Positions 1 to 6,593 of a DNA stretch of 21,975 nt are shown here, in pieces; the stretch's first letter is position 1, and each line of letters begins with the position of its first letter. Under the pieces are notes generated by a model. It was not told the origin of the DNA and searched no databases. It was given only the letters and a program-made list of their open reading frames with translations. The stretch comes from a virus: positions 1 through 21,975 of the IMG/VR virus record IMGVR_UViG_3300046559_000137; one strand, 5' to 3'. Made by a program: the position numbers and the translations under genes.

Positions 1-2
1 TC

Positions 3-218
3 TTCGCCGATGGTACAGTCCCAAGGTGTAATGTCGATTACAACAAGAAGCATCCTGTTGGAAACCTTAACGATTCGAGTATTTCGGAACTGTGGAATTC
101 ACCGATTCAGAACAGGGTGAGACAAGAGCACCTGTTGGGTGAGAAAACAAGCATTTGCAAGGGGTGTGACGTGTGGAAGGAAAAGGTTGACACATCCCCA
201 GAGTTAGTAGCAACATAG
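3..218 (+). CDS. Radical SAM enzyme, C-terminal SPASM region (5' truncated)
   Basis: The reading frame is open from the left edge to a TAG, giving the last 71 residues of a larger protein. What is visible is a typical SPASM-like auxiliary cluster region: FADGTVPRC at the start, then VGNLNDSSISELWNS (residues 19-33), then a CKGC pair (Cys52, Cys55) followed by Trp58. In radical SAM/SPASM proteins these cysteines help hold an auxiliary iron-sulfur cluster, and the GN...S..E.WN segment is a family signature. The N-terminal half with the CX3CX2C SAM-cluster motif lies outside the window, so the reaction cannot be named; known relatives act on peptides, sugars and other small molecules. The gene ends about 50 bp before a terminator, so it probably closes an upstream operon. 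Confidence 0.82.
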   Translation, partial: FADGTVPRCNVDYNKKHPVGNLNDSSISELWNSPIQNRVRQEHLLGEKTSICKGCDVWKEKVDTSPELVAT

Positions 219-268
219 TGAAATGCCACAACCTATTGTATTAGTCCGCCAGTTCCTCCCCTGGCATG

Positions 269-296
269 AGCCCTGTCATTCGATGGGGCTTTTTTT
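269..296 (+). terminator. Factor-independent terminator after the radical SAM gene
   Basis: AGCCC (269-273) pairs with GGGCT (286-290) around a 12-base loop, and the stem runs directly into a run of seven T (290-296). This is a short but classical intrinsic terminator. It separates the radical SAM gene from the run of small genes beginning at 318. It also makes an ATG at 266 an unlikely start, because that start would lie next to the stem with no ribosome binding site. Confidence 0.75.
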
Positions 297-317
297 CTTC
301 TAACTCAAGGAAAAATC

Positions 318-482
318 ATGAAAGCAAAGTCAGTGAAGCAAGGTGGTACCGGTGGTCGGTCGGCGGGTCAGAATACCTCAACAGGCTCTGGAAGCCGCCC
401 GAGCGGGTCGAAGTTCACGATTCCTTCGAGCTTTCCCTCAAGCGCTCAGAGGATTCGGCCAATGAACAAGATCGGGAAGTAG
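318..482 (+). CDS. Small Gly/Ser-rich basic protein (54 aa), unknown function
   Basis: ATG 318 is preceded by AAGGA at 307-311 with six-base spacing, the best ribosome binding site in this part of the window. The product is basic and low in complexity: a KAKSVKQGGTGGRSAGQ start, a Ser/Gly/Pro-rich middle, and an end carrying SSAQRIRPMNKIGK. No transmembrane segment or known domain is visible. The next gene begins three bases after the stop and encodes another Gly/Ser/Asn-rich protein ending in SAQRLRG, so the two may be diverged relatives. Early-region or virion roles are equally possible. I do not recognise the family. Confidence 0.55.
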   Translation: MKAKSVKQGGTGGRSAGQNTSTGSGSRPSGSKFTIPSSFPSSAQRIRPMNKIGK

Positions 483-484
483 TC

Positions 485-712
485 ATGAGGAAGTGGTCAA
501 AGGTCCAGGAGTTCAATCCCAACTCCCAAGACCCTGATAACAAAGTCTACGGGAACGATCCCCAAGGGAACAAAATCCACGGTAAGGGTCAGACAGGCGG
601 TGGGTCTAAGCCCACCCCTCAAGCCCAGAGGATGACCACGGGTAACTCTAGAGGCGGCAGTTACAAAATCGGCAACTCAAGCCCCAAGAGCGCTCAAAGA
701 CTTCGTGGCTAA
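485..712 (+). CDS. Small Gly/Asn/Ser-rich basic protein (75 aa), unknown function
   Basis: ATG 485 follows GGGAAG at 474-479 and lies three bases after the previous stop. The frame is open further upstream, to 266, but that stretch overlaps the terminator and the 318 gene in a different frame, so the short start is preferred. The product is hydrophilic, with NPNSQDPDNKVYGNDPQGNK near the N-terminus, a GGGSKPTPQAQR segment and a C-terminal SPKSAQRLRG. The composition suggests an intrinsically disordered, nucleic-acid- or protein-binding peptide. The end resembles the preceding gene's C-terminus (SSAQRIR). No function can be assigned. Confidence 0.55.
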   Translation: MRKWSKVQEFNPNSQDPDNKVYGNDPQGNKIHGKGQTGGGSKPTPQAQRMTTGNSRGGSYKIGNSSPKSAQRLRG

Positions 713-821
713 GTGGCTAAGAAACCTCTGGTACCCAGGTATAACATTTGAGCAGATGTATCTCAGGTGTAAATCCTACGAGTACGACATCGAGACCGAT
801 GGGTATAGACTGAGGAAATGA
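705..821 (+). CDS. Small protein (38 aa), possible phage microprotein
   Basis: A GTG start at 705 lies inside the last codons of the preceding gene, an eight-base overlap, and the frame ends at TGA 819-821. The product has an aromatic, amphipathic N-terminal half (AKWLRNLWYPGITFEQMYLR) and a polar tail (YEYDIETDGYRLRK), which looks more like real protein than random sequence. The stop overlaps the next ATG (ATGA at 818). No strong ribosome binding site is visible, so translation would depend on coupling. An ATG at 756 is an alternative, shorter start. Function unknown. Confidence 0.45.
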   Translation: MAKWLRNLWYPGITFEQMYLRCKSYEYDIETDGYRLRK

Positions 822-934
822 TAGACGATCTTGTAAACTGGATTTTGCTACACGTTGTCTTCCGTCCTTTTGGCGGCATCAGTCAATGGGGCGCACGAAA
901 ACTTACGGAGCGTTGCGAAAGAGGGAAAGCCTGA
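818..934 (+). CDS. Small protein (38 aa) with hydrophobic N-terminus
   Basis: ATG 818 overlaps the preceding stop by four bases (ATGA), which is the junction style used throughout the window. GAGG lies just upstream at 812-815. The first 25 residues are mostly hydrophobic or aromatic (MIDDLVNWILLHVVFRPFGG) and the end is basic (ARKLTERCERGKA), so a membrane-associated peptide is possible. The gene lies directly before the TerS-like gene. I recognise no family. A 14-codon frame starting at the overlapping ATG 934 (ending 978) is too short to call. Confidence 0.5.
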   Translation: MIDDLVNWILLHVVFRPFGGISQWGARKLTERCERGKA

Positions 935-967
935 TGATCCACGTGAATCCACAGGATATCCACAGGC

Positions 968-1279
968 ATGGCCGCTAGATCAAGCAAGGTGACCCTGCAC
1001 GAGAAATGGCGTGAAAAGATACGCGCCAGCATGCTCATAAATCACCTTAGAAATCATGTGCTTGGTAGGCTGGAAATGAGCAGCACCCAAATACGCGCGG
1101 CTGAGATATTACTAAGCAGGGTAATGCCTACCTTACAGGCTACAGATATAACCGCTAGTGATGCAGACGGACAACCACTGCAGATTGGACTAATTGCTTA
1201 CCATCCCTCACAACTACGAACACCAGAGACCGCAAAACTCGAAGACTTGTCGGGCGTGCGGGATCACCAAACCCACTGA
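968..1279 (+). CDS. terS: Probable terminase small subunit / DNA-packaging DNA-binding protein
   Basis: The 103-residue protein contains a helical core resembling small DNA-binding proteins found just upstream of phage terminases: EKWREKIRASMLINHLRNHV (about residues 12-31), then LEMSSTQIRAAEILLSRVMP (about 35-54), where STQIRAAEILL reads like the recognition part of a helix-turn-helix. In such phages the small subunit binds the packaging site and presents DNA to TerL. The C-terminal 45 residues are less structured. The position 326 bp before TerL supports the call. The upstream sequence has only a weak AGG-type site. A generic DNA-binding role is the alternative. Confidence 0.65.
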   Translation: MAARSSKVTLHEKWREKIRASMLINHLRNHVLGRLEMSSTQIRAAEILLSRVMPTLQATDITASDADGQPLQIGLIAYHPSQLRTPETAKLEDLSGVRDHQTH

Positions 1280-1329
1280 GTGCTTTGGGACGTTTCTGGA
1301 GAAGCGTCGGTTAAAAGAGCCAACGAGAT

Positions 1330-1503
1330 ATGTCAAGGCCGGATATTCAGATTACTGAGGAGATGGTTAGAGCTGGGGTAAATGCCTTCATGCAGTTCGG
1401 CGACCCAGACAACGACCCACGATTGTTTGTTACTGACCTTTTCCGTGCAATGCTTCAAGCCCGAGATCAAGTTGGCGCTCGAACTCCTGAATGCGAAGAA
1501 TAG
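1330..1503 (+). CDS. Small acidic phage protein (57 aa), unknown function
   Basis: ATG 1330 is the only usable start, because an in-frame TAA lies at 1312. The product begins with SRPDIQITEEMVRAGVNAFM, followed by QFGDPDNDPRLFVTDLFRAM and a helical end. The ITxEMVxAG pattern recurs in small phage proteins near packaging genes, but no function is known to me. No clear ribosome binding site precedes it. A 64-codon minus-strand frame (1430-1624) overlaps its last third; only one of the two is likely to be real in that stretch, and the plus-strand reading has the more phage-like sequence. Confidence 0.55.
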   Translation: MSRPDIQITEEMVRAGVNAFMQFGDPDNDPRLFVTDLFRAMLQARDQVGARTPECEE

Positions 1504-1604
1504 CGCTTTGCATTTGCCTTAACTTCTCTTGGAGCCATGTTTCATTGATAGGAAATATTCCGGGATAGAGCTTTTTAGTAAGTTGCTCTCGCCCACCCGC
1601 ATAA

Positions 1605-2924
1605 ATGCTGACGATACCTTTCAACTATGTTCCAAGGCCCTACCAGCTCCCGATCCTACAAGCACTGGACTCAGGCATTAAGAGGGCGGTAGCGGTCTGG
1701 CACAGGCGAAGCGGTAAGGAAAAGACATTCATCAACTACGTCTGCAAGGCAGCGTTTCAACGGGTGGGAACGTACTTCTATATGTTCCCCACTTATGCTC
1801 AGGCGAAGAAAGTTCTATGGGATGGGAGAGACAGGGAAGGATTTCCTTTCATGGGGCATATCCCACGTGAGATCGTCAAGAACAAGAACGAGACGGAGTT
1901 GCGGGTAGAGTTAGTCAATGGTTCAGCCATTCAGCTCATCGGGACTGACAATATCGATTCCGTACTCGGAACCAATCCCATCGGATGCGTCTTTAGCGAA
2001 TACGCTATGCAAGACCCTCGGGCCTGGGATTACATGCGACCAATTCTGCGTGAGAATGGTGGATGGGCCATTTTCGATTACACCCCCAGGGGGAAGAACC
2101 ACGGATACAGCCTGTATCAAATGGCTAAGAGTAACCCTGAGTGGTTCGCCGAAGTTCTTACAATCGATCAGACAAAGGCTCTCGACCCCTCAGACATTGA
2201 CAAGGAACGTCGGGAGGGGATGAGTGAAGAGCTTATCCAACAGGAGTATTACTGTTCATTCGAAGGGGTTCAGCAGGGGTCGGTCTTTGGAAGGCAGATG
2301 GAGAAGGCGGAGAAAGAGGGAAGGATATGTGGGGTTCCTTACCAACCAGAATACCCTGTAGACACATGGTGGGATATAGGGACATCAGATGCTACGGCAA
2401 TCTGGTTCACTCAGAACGCGGGGAAGGAAGTCCATGTCATAGATTACTACGAAAACTCAGGCACAGGGATAGGGATTGACCATTATGTCAAAGTCTTGCA
2501 GGGAATGGATTATGTTTGGGGTACGCATAACGGTCCTCATGACATCGAACAGCATCACTTTGCGGCTAATGGGAAATCGACGCGGGAGCAGGCGAGGGCG
2601 CTTGGGTTCAAATTCGAAGATCGTACCCTTAAGGACACAGGGCAAGACTGCATCAACGCCGCGCGTGCATTCTTTAGTCGTTGCTGGTTCGACGCGAAAA
2701 GGACTGAACGAGGAAGAACTGCATTGAGCGCTTACCACTATCCTTGGCTTGAAAAGCGGTACTGCTTTGCGGATGAACCTTTTCATGATTGGTCATCGCA
2801 TGCTTCCAAGGCGTATATATACTTGTCCATAGGGCATAAACTCAGTCCTATCCAAACAAAAGAAGCGGTTGAGATAGTGACCTACTCCAAAGACGATAAC
2901 TCCCAATCCTGGATGGCGGCGTGA
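1605..2924 (+). CDS. terL: Terminase large subunit (packaging ATPase and headful nuclease)
   Basis: The 439-residue protein has the two-domain layout of TerL. In the ATPase half, VWHRRSGKEKT (about 31-41) is the Walker A-like motif, GCVFSEYAM (about 127-135) carries the Walker B Asp/Glu position, and DYTPRGKNH (about 158-166) is the coupling motif. In the RNase H-fold nuclease half, WWDIGTSDATAIWF (about 255-268), the Asp of VIDYYENSG (about 278-286) and DEPFHDWSSHASKAY (about 390-404) supply the expected acidic metal ligands. It powers DNA entry through the portal and cuts the concatemer. The start is fixed by an in-frame TAA at 1602, although no Shine-Dalgarno sequence is visible: the region before the ATG is pyrimidine-rich. 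The stop overlaps the GTG of the next gene. Confidence 0.95.
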   Translation: MLTIPFNYVPRPYQLPILQALDSGIKRAVAVWHRRSGKEKTFINYVCKAAFQRVGTYFYMFPTYAQAKKVLWDGRDREGFPFMGHIPREIVKNKNETELRVELVNGSAIQLIGTDNIDSVLGTNPIGCVFSEYAMQDPRAWDYMRPILRENGGWAIFDYTPRGKNHGYSLYQMAKSNPEWFAEVLTIDQTKALDPSDIDKERREGMSEELIQQEYYCSFEGVQQGSVFGRQMEKAEKEGRICGVPYQPEYPVDTWWDIGTSDATAIWFTQNAGKEVHVIDYYENSGTGIGIDHYVKVLQGMDYVWGTHNGPHDIEQHHFAANGKSTREQARALGFKFEDRTLKDTGQDCINAARAFFSRCWFDAKRTERGRTALSAYHYPWLEKRYCFADEPFHDWSSHASKAYIYLSIGHKLSPIQTKEAVEIVTYSKDDNSQSWMAA

Positions 2925-3082
2925 AGACAGTTTCCTACTGGTCGAAGACTCACTGGCAATGCTGGTTAATCCCACAGATCATCATCACAAGGGGAGGTGA
3001 CAGGACTCAAGGCGGTGGTTACTGGTCTATCGGCTTTCGGTGGTTATTCTATGGCGGGTCCATTTCCTTTGGTGATGTATGA
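2921..3082 (+). CDS. Small Trp/Gly-rich protein (53 aa), unknown function
   Basis: GTG 2921 overlaps the terL stop (GTGA) and the frame ends at TGA 3080-3082, which overlaps the next ATG. The protein is aromatic-rich: YWSKTHWQCWLIPQIIITRG at the start, then GGGYWSIGFRWLFYGGSISF near the end. The alternation of aromatic and polar residues suggests short beta-strands rather than a membrane helix. Precise stop/start overlap on both sides is good evidence that it is translated. I recognise no characterised family. Confidence 0.6.
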   Translation: MKTVSYWSKTHWQCWLIPQIIITRGGDRTQGGGYWSIGFRWLFYGGSISFGDV

Positions 3083-3276
3083 GATGCCTCACAGAGCGCA
3101 TAGCTAAACGCATTCGCCGTGGGAAACCTTGGGGGAAGAGCGCGATTCCTGATGGGTTGATATTGGATTGGGCTCTTCACTATGCAATTCTGAGGTCGTT
3201 TGAAGCCTACTGCCCGACAATCCCGTATCCGGAGTTCATGTACAAGATGTGGACGGAGTATGCAGTTAATCGTTAA
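3079..3276 (+). CDS. Small basic protein (65 aa), unknown function
   Basis: ATG 3079 overlaps the preceding stop (ATGA). The N-terminus is strongly basic (ERIAKRIRRGKPWGKSA) and the rest looks helical with aromatic residues (LDWALHYAILRSFEAYCPTI, then PYPEFMYKMW). It could bind nucleic acid or act as a small adaptor. The gene lies in the tightly overlapped block between TerL and portal, so it is probably expressed with the packaging genes. The next gene starts 17 bases before this one ends. Confidence 0.55.
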   Translation: MRCLTERIAKRIRRGKPWGKSAIPDGLILDWALHYAILRSFEAYCPTIPYPEFMYKMWTEYAVNR

Positions 3277-3484
3277 GTTCAACGAATTCGAGTTCTACGA
3301 CATCACCCGTGATGAGCGGATGGTGACGTACATGGCGACTACTTCTACTGGGTCGTACTTTGCCGAAGCTCCAGTAGATAAGGAACAGGTGAAAAGACGC
3401 AAGCAGTTCAAGGAAAAGGTGATTGAGTTGATGCAGAAAGGTCTAGCCCCCGGGGAGATCGAGTTTGATGAGTATGTGGTCTGA
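3260..3484 (+). CDS. Small protein (74 aa), unknown function
   Basis: The frame is open upstream to 3200, but those codons lie out of frame inside the preceding gene and give an unlikely Arg/Ser/Cys-rich leader. ATG 3260, with GGAC/GGAG just upstream, is the sensible start. The protein starts MQLIVKFNEFEFYDITRDER, with alternating residues typical of beta-strands, and ends in a charged helix (DKEQVKRRKQFKEKVIELMQ) followed by an acidic tail. No known domain is recognised. Confidence 0.55.
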   Translation: MQLIVKFNEFEFYDITRDERMVTYMATTSTGSYFAEAPVDKEQVKRRKQFKEKVIELMQKGLAPGEIEFDEYVV

Positions 3485-3496
3485 AAGGCTTAACCC

Positions 3497-3652
3497 ATGA
3501 TGATCAGTCTTGATCCCTCTTTCCGGATTGCCCGTGAAGTGCCGGATGTTTCTCCTGACCGGCTGATCGAGCTTCTGAGGTCTTTGAGGCATTTGTGCAA
3601 GCTATCGAATATCTACATAAAAGATGGTGAGACGTGGCTGAAGCTGCTGTAA
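3497..3652 (+). CDS. Small helical protein (51 aa), unknown function
   Basis: ATG 3497 is preceded by AAAGG (3484-3488) at a suitable distance, and the frame ends at TAA 3650-3652, 19 bases inside the portal gene. The product is MMISLDPSFRIAREVPDVSP followed by a Leu-rich helix (RLIELLRSLRHL) and a short IKDGETWLKLL end. The overlap with the portal GTG suggests translational coupling to the portal. Function is unknown, and no homologous family is recalled. Confidence 0.55.
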   Translation: MMISLDPSFRIAREVPDVSPDRLIELLRSLRHLCKLSNIYIKDGETWLKLL

Positions 3653-5901
3653 CCGACCGCGCCCCTTCTGCAAAGACTGAGAAGAAGGCGAGGAATGATG
3701 ACGAGTTCCTGAGACTTGTCAGGAAGAGGTTCGACAGGTGCATAGCTGCTGAAGCGGTCAACAGGAAGATGGCAGTTGAAGACCTGAAGTTCAAGTCTGG
3801 GGATCAGTGGCCCGATGCCATCAAGGCTGACAGGACGACGCAGAAAAGGCCTTGTCTGACTGTCAACAAGATGAAGACCTTTGTTCATCAAATTACCAAT
3901 GACCAGAGACAAAACCGCCCCGCTATCAACGTCTCCCCGGAGGGAGATCGTTCTGACCCGCATACTGCGAAGATGCTCAAGGGGCTCATACGCCAGATTG
4001 AGCGACAAAGTAATGCTGATGTTGCCTATGACACAGGCTTTGACTCCGCCGTCAGTAACGGATGGGGGTATTGGCGAGTCCTCACCGAATATGAAGATGA
4101 GGATAGCTTTGATCAAGTTATCCGAATCGGGCGTATACGTAACCCCTTTAGGGTCTATCTCGATCCGGACCTCCAGGAACCGGACGGATCAGACGCTCAG
4201 TTCGGGTTTATCACAGACCTAATACCGAGGGCTGAGTTCGAGGCGACCTTCCCTGGGAAAGACCCCATGCAATACGAAGAGGGGGGTATGGGGGATGAGT
4301 TCAAGAACTGGACTACACAGTCTCACGTTCGGATAGCGGAGTATTTCTACTTCGAGACCGAGACAAGAAAGCTGGTTCATCTAAAGAACGGTCACACTGG
4401 ATGGGAGGATGAGTTAGACGAAAGTCTAAAAACTGAAGAGCCTGAAAATACCAGAGAGGTTCAGGTCAAGAAGATCAAGTGGTGCAAAATGTCCGGTAAG
4501 CAGGTTCTGGAGGAGAACGACTGGCTGGGTAAGTGGATACCCATAGTCAAAGTCATAGGCGATGAGACTGACGTTGAGGGGAAGGTCGTCCTGGCTGGTT
4601 TGATTCGAGACGCCAAAGACTCCCAGAGGATGTACAACTACTGGGTTACTTCAGAAACTGAACAAGTAGCTTTGATGCCCAAAGCTCCCTACATCATGGA
4701 GGAGGGGCAGGTTGAAGGTCATGAACAGAGGTGGAAACAAGCCAACGACAAGGCGTATCCGTATCTTCTTTACAAGGCAAGTTCTGTAAGCGGTAAGCCC
4801 GCCCCTCCCCCTCAGAGACAGCAGTTCGCCGGGCCTCCTGCTGGTGTGGTACAGGCGAAGATCGCCGCTGCTCAGGATATGCAAGCTACAACCGGAATAA
4901 GGTTTGATGCGACCCTACAGGAGAGACTTTATGACGAATCAGGGAAAGCTCTACGTGAGCTCAAGCGTACCGGCGACCTTGGAAACTTTCACTATGTCGA
5001 TAATCTCGCGCGGTCTCTCAGGCATACGGGGAGAATCCTCATCGATATCATCCCCAAAATCTACGACACCCCACGATCCCTTACCATCCTCAGAGAAGAC
5101 GATTCAGAAGATCAAGTCAGAATCGACCCCAGCCTAGGCGTCCCTCATCAGGATAGACATAACCCCTTAACGGGGAAGATGGAGAAGCTCTACAACCCCA
5201 AACTAGGGACTTATGCGGTTGCGGTGACGATAGGGCCTTCCTACGCCACTAAACGGGCTGAAGCAGCCGATTCTATGCTGGGTTTTATGAAAGCCGTCCC
5301 TCAGTCGGGTCCGATCATTGGGGATTTGATAGCGAAGAACATGGACTGGCCTGGGGCTGAGGAAATATCCACAAGACTCGCAGCGATGCTCCCGCCTCAA
5401 CTACAGGGCGTTTTGGGCAAGAACATGAACGACTGGCCTCCGGAGGCTAAAGCCTTACTCATGGGTATGAACCAACAACTCCAACAACTAACAGGTCAAC
5501 ATAAGCAAGCCCTTCACTTACTGGGTGAGAAACAGACCGAACAGGGTCAACACCAGCAGGAGATTACGAATCAACGGCAGAAGATACAGAACGACTTTGA
5601 GGCGAAACTGACGAAGATCGTGGCTGATCTTGAAAAAGCAGGTCTTCAGACCTCCGAGAAGGTCTATAACGACATGCAGAAGGTTGCTGAAGCGGTGAAT
5701 AACCTTGAGAAATCTCTCAAAGAGAAACCCAAGGAAGAGAAGAAAGACGCGCCTTCTAGGGCGACCGACCATAAGGAACTCGCCGAAGCACTCAAAGGTG
5801 TTGGGGAGGCTTTGAAGGCTCAGGCCAAACCGAAGAAAAGGACAGGAAAGATGAAAGGGCCCAGTGGAAAGGTCTATGAGATGGAGATGAGCGAACAATA
5901 A
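3634..5901 (+). CDS. Portal protein, P22 gp1 type
   Basis: The 755-residue product matches the long P22-class portal in size and pattern. Residues about 23-200 carry the usual N-terminal region: FLRLVRKRFDRCIAAEAVNR, then KFKSGDQWP, RPCLTVNKMKTFVHQITNDQ, VSNGWGYWRV and RNPFRVYLDPDLQEPDGSDA. A dodecamer of this protein forms the channel through which TerL pumps DNA and to which gp4-like factors later bind. The last 120 residues or so are Gln/Lys/Glu-rich coiled coil, resembling the extended helical barrel of P22 portals. It starts with GTG at 3634, overlapping the preceding small gene, and its stop overlaps the next ATG (TAATG). Confidence 0.92.
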   Translation: MAEAAVTDRAPSAKTEKKARNDDEFLRLVRKRFDRCIAAEAVNRKMAVEDLKFKSGDQWPDAIKADRTTQKRPCLTVNKMKTFVHQITNDQRQNRPAINVSPEGDRSDPHTAKMLKGLIRQIERQSNADVAYDTGFDSAVSNGWGYWRVLTEYEDEDSFDQVIRIGRIRNPFRVYLDPDLQEPDGSDAQFGFITDLIPRAEFEATFPGKDPMQYEEGGMGDEFKNWTTQSHVRIAEYFYFETETRKLVHLKNGHTGWEDELDESLKTEEPENTREVQVKKIKWCKMSGKQVLEENDWLGKWIPIVKVIGDETDVEGKVVLAGLIRDAKDSQRMYNYWVTSETEQVALMPKAPYIMEEGQVEGHEQRWKQANDKAYPYLLYKASSVSGKPAPPPQRQQFAGPPAGVVQAKIAAAQDMQATTGIRFDATLQERLYDESGKALRELKRTGDLGNFHYVDNLARSLRHTGRILIDIIPKIYDTPRSLTILREDDSEDQVRIDPSLGVPHQDRHNPLTGKMEKLYNPKLGTYAVAVTIGPSYATKRAEAADSMLGFMKAVPQSGPIIGDLIAKNMDWPGAEEISTRLAAMLPPQLQGVLGKNMNDWPPEAKALLMGMNQQLQQLTGQHKQALHLLGEKQTEQGQHQQEITNQRQKIQNDFEAKLTKIVADLEKAGLQTSEKVYNDMQKVAEAVNNLEKSLKEKPKEEKKDAPSRATDHKELAEALKGVGEALKAQAKPKKRTGKMKGPSGKVYEMEMSEQ

Positions 5902-6593
5902 TGGCCGTTGCTTCTTCAGCCTCGGCCAATATCTCTCCGGCGACGACTACTAATTCGCTGGTAACGATCAGTTGCGGAGGTCTGAGTCCAACGATCATAG
6001 GTGCGGTGGCGATAAGTTCAGCCACCATAACGGTTACTTCTGCTACGTGGTCTCTAGGAGGGACGCCGGCTCAGGTCTCAAGCTCAAGGTCGGCGGGGAA
6101 TGTTCTAGTTTCGATCTGGGCTGTCCCCGCACCTACTACTGGGAATGGGAGTTTTAGGTTTGGTTACTCAGCCTCAGGACATGTTAACGGGATCATCACT
6201 TGCTACACAGGAGCCAATCAAAGCACCCCTTCAGCGGCGGCGGACAGGGTTACTTCTGTCTCGGTCTCTACAAACATCACCCTTACGCCTGCAAACCTGA
6301 CAGCGAATGACGCGACGTTCTTACTTGCAGCCAATGTCACCAATGGAAACTGGAACTCGACCACTCCGAGTCAGTTAAATGTCGATAACACCAACTCTCC
6401 GGGATATATCGCCGGATACGCAACCGGGACTGCCGGGGTTCATCAGTTCAATGACGGGACTATATCTGCCGGGAACGATATGCAGATGGCGGTAAGAATC
6501 CAGGCCGCAGCCGCTGGAGGGTCTGCGTTGAGGATTGAATACTACTGGGCGGGTGATGGAACATCCGGAGTCTTTGGGAAGAGGCTTCACTAA
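5901..6593 (+). CDS. Beta-rich, probable virion-associated protein (230 aa)
   Basis: The start is fixed by the TAATG overlap with the portal stop. The protein is rich in Ala, Ser, Thr, Gly and Val with few charges, typical of extracellular beta-sandwich domains. The segments GGTPAQVSSSRSAGNVLVSI and GIITCYTGANQSTPSA resemble a recurring phage/bacterial surface domain (pattern: tolerant strand, then TGxxQxTP). The C-terminus (RIEYYWAGDGTSGVFGKRLH) ends directly before the next gene with no gap. It may decorate the head or support a fibre. The exact role is inferred from composition and position only. Confidence 0.6.
   Translation: MAVASSASANISPATTTNSLVTISCGGLSPTIIGAVAISSATITVTSATWSLGGTPAQVSSSRSAGNVLVSIWAVPAPTTGNGSFRFGYSASGHVNGIITCYTGANQSTPSAAADRVTSVSVSTNITLTPANLTANDATFLLAANVTNGNWNSTTPSQLNVDNTNSPGYIAGYATGTAGVHQFNDGTISAGNDMQMAVRIQAAAAGGSALRIEYYWAGDGTSGVFGKRLH

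Noticed and set aside
187-216. TTGACA promoter-like -35 box
   Set aside because: It lies within the radical SAM coding end, and the best -10 candidate at normal spacing matches only three of six positions.
266-484. Longer N-terminus for the 485-712 gene starting at ATG 266
   Set aside because: The start lies beside the terminator stem with no ribosome binding site, and the extension overlaps the better-supported 318-482 frame.
934-978. 14-codon frame at the ATGATG before the TerS-like gene
   Set aside because: Too short to support, although GAGGGAAAG lies upstream; it may only assist translation of the TerS-like gene.
2606-2625. GGTTCAAATTC resembling a tRNA T-loop; similarly GGTTCGAATAC near 8219
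   Set aside because: Both lie inside strong coding regions and no acceptor stem or anticodon arm can be folded around them.
2457-2786. Minus-strand frames opposite terL, portal, glycosyltransferase and ejection genes
   Set aside because: They are shadows of well-supported plus-strand genes, with no recognisable domain or ribosome binding site.
3200-3259. 20-residue extension of the 3260-3484 gene
   Set aside because: It is an out-of-frame reading of the preceding gene with unlikely composition.
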